Assembly (NCBI GenBank): GCA_964503475.1
Contig: CAZCZU010000066.1
Location: forward strand, 1-8,234
DNA length: 8,234 bases
Origin: CAZCZU01 sp964503475
GTDB lineage: Bacteria > Pseudomonadota > Zetaproteobacteria > Mariprofundales > Mariprofundaceae
Direction: 5' to 3'
Shown piece after piece: positions 6,996 to 8,234 of the stretch; the stretch's first letter is position 1; each line of letters starts with the position of its first letter. The notes beneath the pieces are model-generated. The model had not been told where the DNA came from. It was given only the letters and a program-made list of their open reading frames with translations, and did not search any database. The translations under genes and the position numbers were made by a program.

Positions 6996-7760
6996 ATGAA
7001 ACGCTCCGCACCGCTGCTTTCCGTCCTGGTTCTGCTGCTGACGCTGCTCTCCGGCTGCGCCACAACGGAGAACCATGGCGACCCGCTCGAAGGGCTGAAT
7101 CGCGGCACCGACAAGTTCAATGATGTCCTCGACCGGGCCACGCTGAAGCCGGCGGCCAAGGGCTATGTCGCCGTCACGGCCGAGCCGATCCGCAAGTCGG
7201 TCTCGAACTTTTACGACAACATCACCTACCTGAACACGGTGCTGAACGACTTTCTGCAGGGCAAGGGCAAGCAGGGCAGCGCCGATTTCGGCCGTTTCCT
7301 GATTAACACCACCGTCGGCATCGGCGGCCTGTTCGATGTCGCCACCTCGATGGGGCTTGAGAAGCACGATGAGGATTTCGGCCAGACGCTGGCGGTGTGG
7401 GGTGCCTCGCAGGGCGCCTACATCGTCTACCCCTTCCTCGGCCCCAACTCGGTGCGCAAGACACCCGACTTCGTCACCGCCACGGCCACCGACGGCCTCT
7501 TCTGGCTCTCCTTTGCCGGCATTCCGCAGGTGACCATCCCGCTGGCCGTACTCAAGTACGTCGACAAGCGTGCCCGCCTGCTCTCCGCCTCCGGCATGCG
7601 CGATGAACTGGCACTCGACCCCTACGTATTTACCCGAGAGGCATGGCGCCAGCACCGCGAATACCTGATCTACGATGGCCACCCTCCGGCCAAGCCGCAG
7701 GAGGATGATTGGGGCAACGACAGCGAGGATGACTGGTCCAAGGACGAGTTCGACCAGTAA
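6996..7760 (+). CDS. mlaA: MlaA (VacJ) outer-membrane lipoprotein
   Basis: Outer-membrane component of the Mla pathway, which removes mislocalised phospholipids from the outer leaflet and hands them to periplasmic MlaC for return to the inner-membrane MlaFEDB complex. The protein is 254 residues, the family norm (E. coli about 251). Residues 1-20 are a lipoprotein signal with lipobox LSGC, lipidated Cys21. Family landmarks are DPLEGLNR at 29-36, NFYDNITYLNTVLNDFLQGK at 71-90, GRFLINTTVGIGGLFDVA at 99-116 and DFGQTLAVWG at 127-136, then YPFLGPNSVRKTPDF. ATG 6996 is chosen over the TTG at 6966 because it begins the signal peptide directly (MKRS). The C-terminal tail is very acidic, with EDDW twice. 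The gene stands apart from any mlaFEDCB genes here, as mlaA often does. It follows tas by 33 bp and may share its transcript. Confidence 0.95.
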   Translation: MKRSAPLLSVLVLLLTLLSGCATTENHGDPLEGLNRGTDKFNDVLDRATLKPAAKGYVAVTAEPIRKSVSNFYDNITYLNTVLNDFLQGKGKQGSADFGRFLINTTVGIGGLFDVATSMGLEKHDEDFGQTLAVWGASQGAYIVYPFLGPNSVRKTPDFVTATATDGLFWLSFAGIPQVTIPLAVLKYVDKRARLLSASGMRDELALDPYVFTREAWRQHREYLIYDGHPPAKPQEDDWGNDSEDDWSKDEFDQ

Positions 7761-7781
7761 GCGTCAGCGCCCACCGCTTAC
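7757..7781 (+). repeat. Short inverted repeat over the mlaA stop codon
   Basis: GTAAGCG (7757-7763) and CGCTTAC (7775-7781) form a perfect 7-bp stem around an 11-nt loop, including the mlaA TAA. No T-run follows (CCTTCCCGG), so intrinsic termination is doubtful. It may protect the mRNA 3' end or be chance. Confidence 0.35.
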
Positions 7782-7788
7782 CCTTCCC

Positions 7789-7817
7789 GGATATCTCGGC
7801 TACATTGGTCGATATCC
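7789..7817 (+). repeat. Inverted repeat GGATATC / GATATCC upstream of the DUF3012 gene
   Basis: Two perfect 7-bp arms, GGATATC (7789-7795) and GATATCC (7811-7817), are separated by 15 nt. Arm centres are 22 bp apart, about two helical turns. The spacer holds TACATT (7801-7806), a possible -10, with TTACCC 17 bp upstream of it. The layout resembles an operator around a promoter; the regulator is unknown. The arms could also form a hairpin in the leader if transcription starts further upstream. Confidence 0.35.
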
Positions 7818-7838
7818 AGCCATTCGGGAGACAGCACC

Positions 7839-8009
7839 ATGAAGAGAGCCCTTTTCCTCGCCATGATTACCGCCTTTGCATTCCTGACTGTCAGCTGTTC
7901 GCCGGAGGTGGGCAGCAAGGCGTGGTGCGAGCAGATGAAGGAGAAACCGAAGGCCGACTGGACAGCCTCCGAGGCCAAGGACTATGCCGAGTACTGCCTG
8001 TTCAAATAA
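7839..8009 (+). CDS. Small DUF3012-type lipoprotein
   Basis: A 56-residue secreted lipoprotein of unknown function. Residues 1-19 are a lipoprotein-type signal (MKRALFLAMITAFAFLTVS) with Cys20 as probable lipidation site; Thr at -3 is a slightly poor lipobox residue. The mature part is only 36 residues: GSKAWCEQMKEKPKADWT, then ASEAKDYAEYC, with two cysteines that could form a disulfide. The WC..MKEKPK.DWT..EA pattern is what I recall for DUF3012, a family of small gammaproteobacterial lipoproteins without an assigned role. GGGAG at 7826-7830 lies 8 nt before the ATG and fixes the start. Its 78-bp upstream spacer contains an inverted repeat and a weak promoter, so it may have its own transcript rather than reading through from mlaA. 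Confidence 0.88.
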   Translation: MKRALFLAMITAFAFLTVSCSPEVGSKAWCEQMKEKPKADWTASEAKDYAEYCLFK

Positions 8010-8042
8010 CACAGGGGATTTGCCTGCTTTTCTGACCACCCT

Positions 8043-8234
8043 ATGCCCATGCAGTTCATTCTGATTCTGATTTCCGGCTATCTCTCATTTCATTATGCCG
8101 ACATGGACAGCCCGTCATGGTTCTATGGAACAGCCCTGCCGCTGATCGCCTTTGGCTCGGCGATCTCGCTCTGTCTCTGGTTCGTCATGTTCTTCCACAA
8201 AAGGGGAATCACCCACTGCTGTCCTACTTATTTG
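8043..8234 (+). CDS. Small hypothetical membrane protein, 3' end outside window
   Basis: The frame is open from ATG 8043 to the window edge, giving 64 residues without a stop. It is strongly hydrophobic: a first likely membrane segment at about 4-17 (QFILILISGYLSFH) and a second at about 31-51 (ALPLIAFGSAISLCLWFVMFF), followed by basic HKRG and a Cys-Cys pair. I do not recognise the family. No clear Shine-Dalgarno precedes 8043 or the alternative ATG at 8049, and it starts 33 bp after the lipoprotein gene on the same strand. The hydrophobic layout argues for a real gene, but the truncation and poor start signals keep confidence moderate. Confidence 0.5.
   Translation, partial: MPMQFILILISGYLSFHYADMDSPSWFYGTALPLIAFGSAISLCLWFVMFFHKRGITHCCPTYL

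Noticed and set aside
8012..8031. Terminator candidate after the lipoprotein gene (CAGG...CCTG followed by TTTT)
   Set aside because: Only four base pairs with a 7-nt loop and a short T-run; too weak to call.

Overview
The window looks like a scaffold piece from a Gram-negative gammaproteobacterium. It carries a two-partner secretion pair, an outer-membrane Mla lipoprotein, an E. coli Tas-like aldo/keto reductase and a DUF3012-type small lipoprotein. GC is around 55-60% over most genes. A run of exactly 100 Ns at 4770-4869 marks a scaffold gap of unknown size. The sequence does not fix the genus. I see no RNA gene, CRISPR array, insertion sequence or phage gene.

Left half (1-5721, minus strand): a type Vb (two-partner) secretion operon, tpsB then tpsA. 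TpsB (5721-4043, interrupted by the gap) is the outer-membrane POTRA/beta-barrel transporter. TpsA (4043 to beyond base 1) is the secreted filamentous-hemagglutinin-type exoprotein. Its first 1347 residues are visible: signal peptide, TPS domain with the NPNG motif, beta-helical repeats, a conserved central block, then more hemagglutinin repeats. The stop of tpsB and the start of tpsA share one base (TGATG). The 3' end of tpsA lies outside the window. This is where a contact-dependent-inhibition toxin and its immunity gene would be if the system is CdiBA-like, so adhesin and CDI effector cannot be told apart here.

Divergent spacer (5722-5918): it holds a strong CRP-like dyad, a tandem -10-like sequence for tpsB, and a perfect hairpin with a GNRA loop in the tpsB leader. 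A weak promoter candidate faces the reductase gene.

Right half (5919-8234, plus strand): tas (NADPH-type aldo/keto reductase), mlaA (outer-membrane phospholipid-trafficking lipoprotein), a 56-residue DUF3012-type lipoprotein, and the start of a small membrane protein that runs off the end. The tas reading frame carries an ATA exactly where the family's initiator ATG should be. Apart from the envelope location of several products, nothing links the right half functionally to the secretion operon.

I found no clearly undescribed system. The points most worth a second look are the unseen tpsA C-terminus, the gap that closes in frame on a shared 7-mer, the ATA start of tas, the CRP-like site with the leader hairpin, and the unusual cysteine pairs in TpsA.
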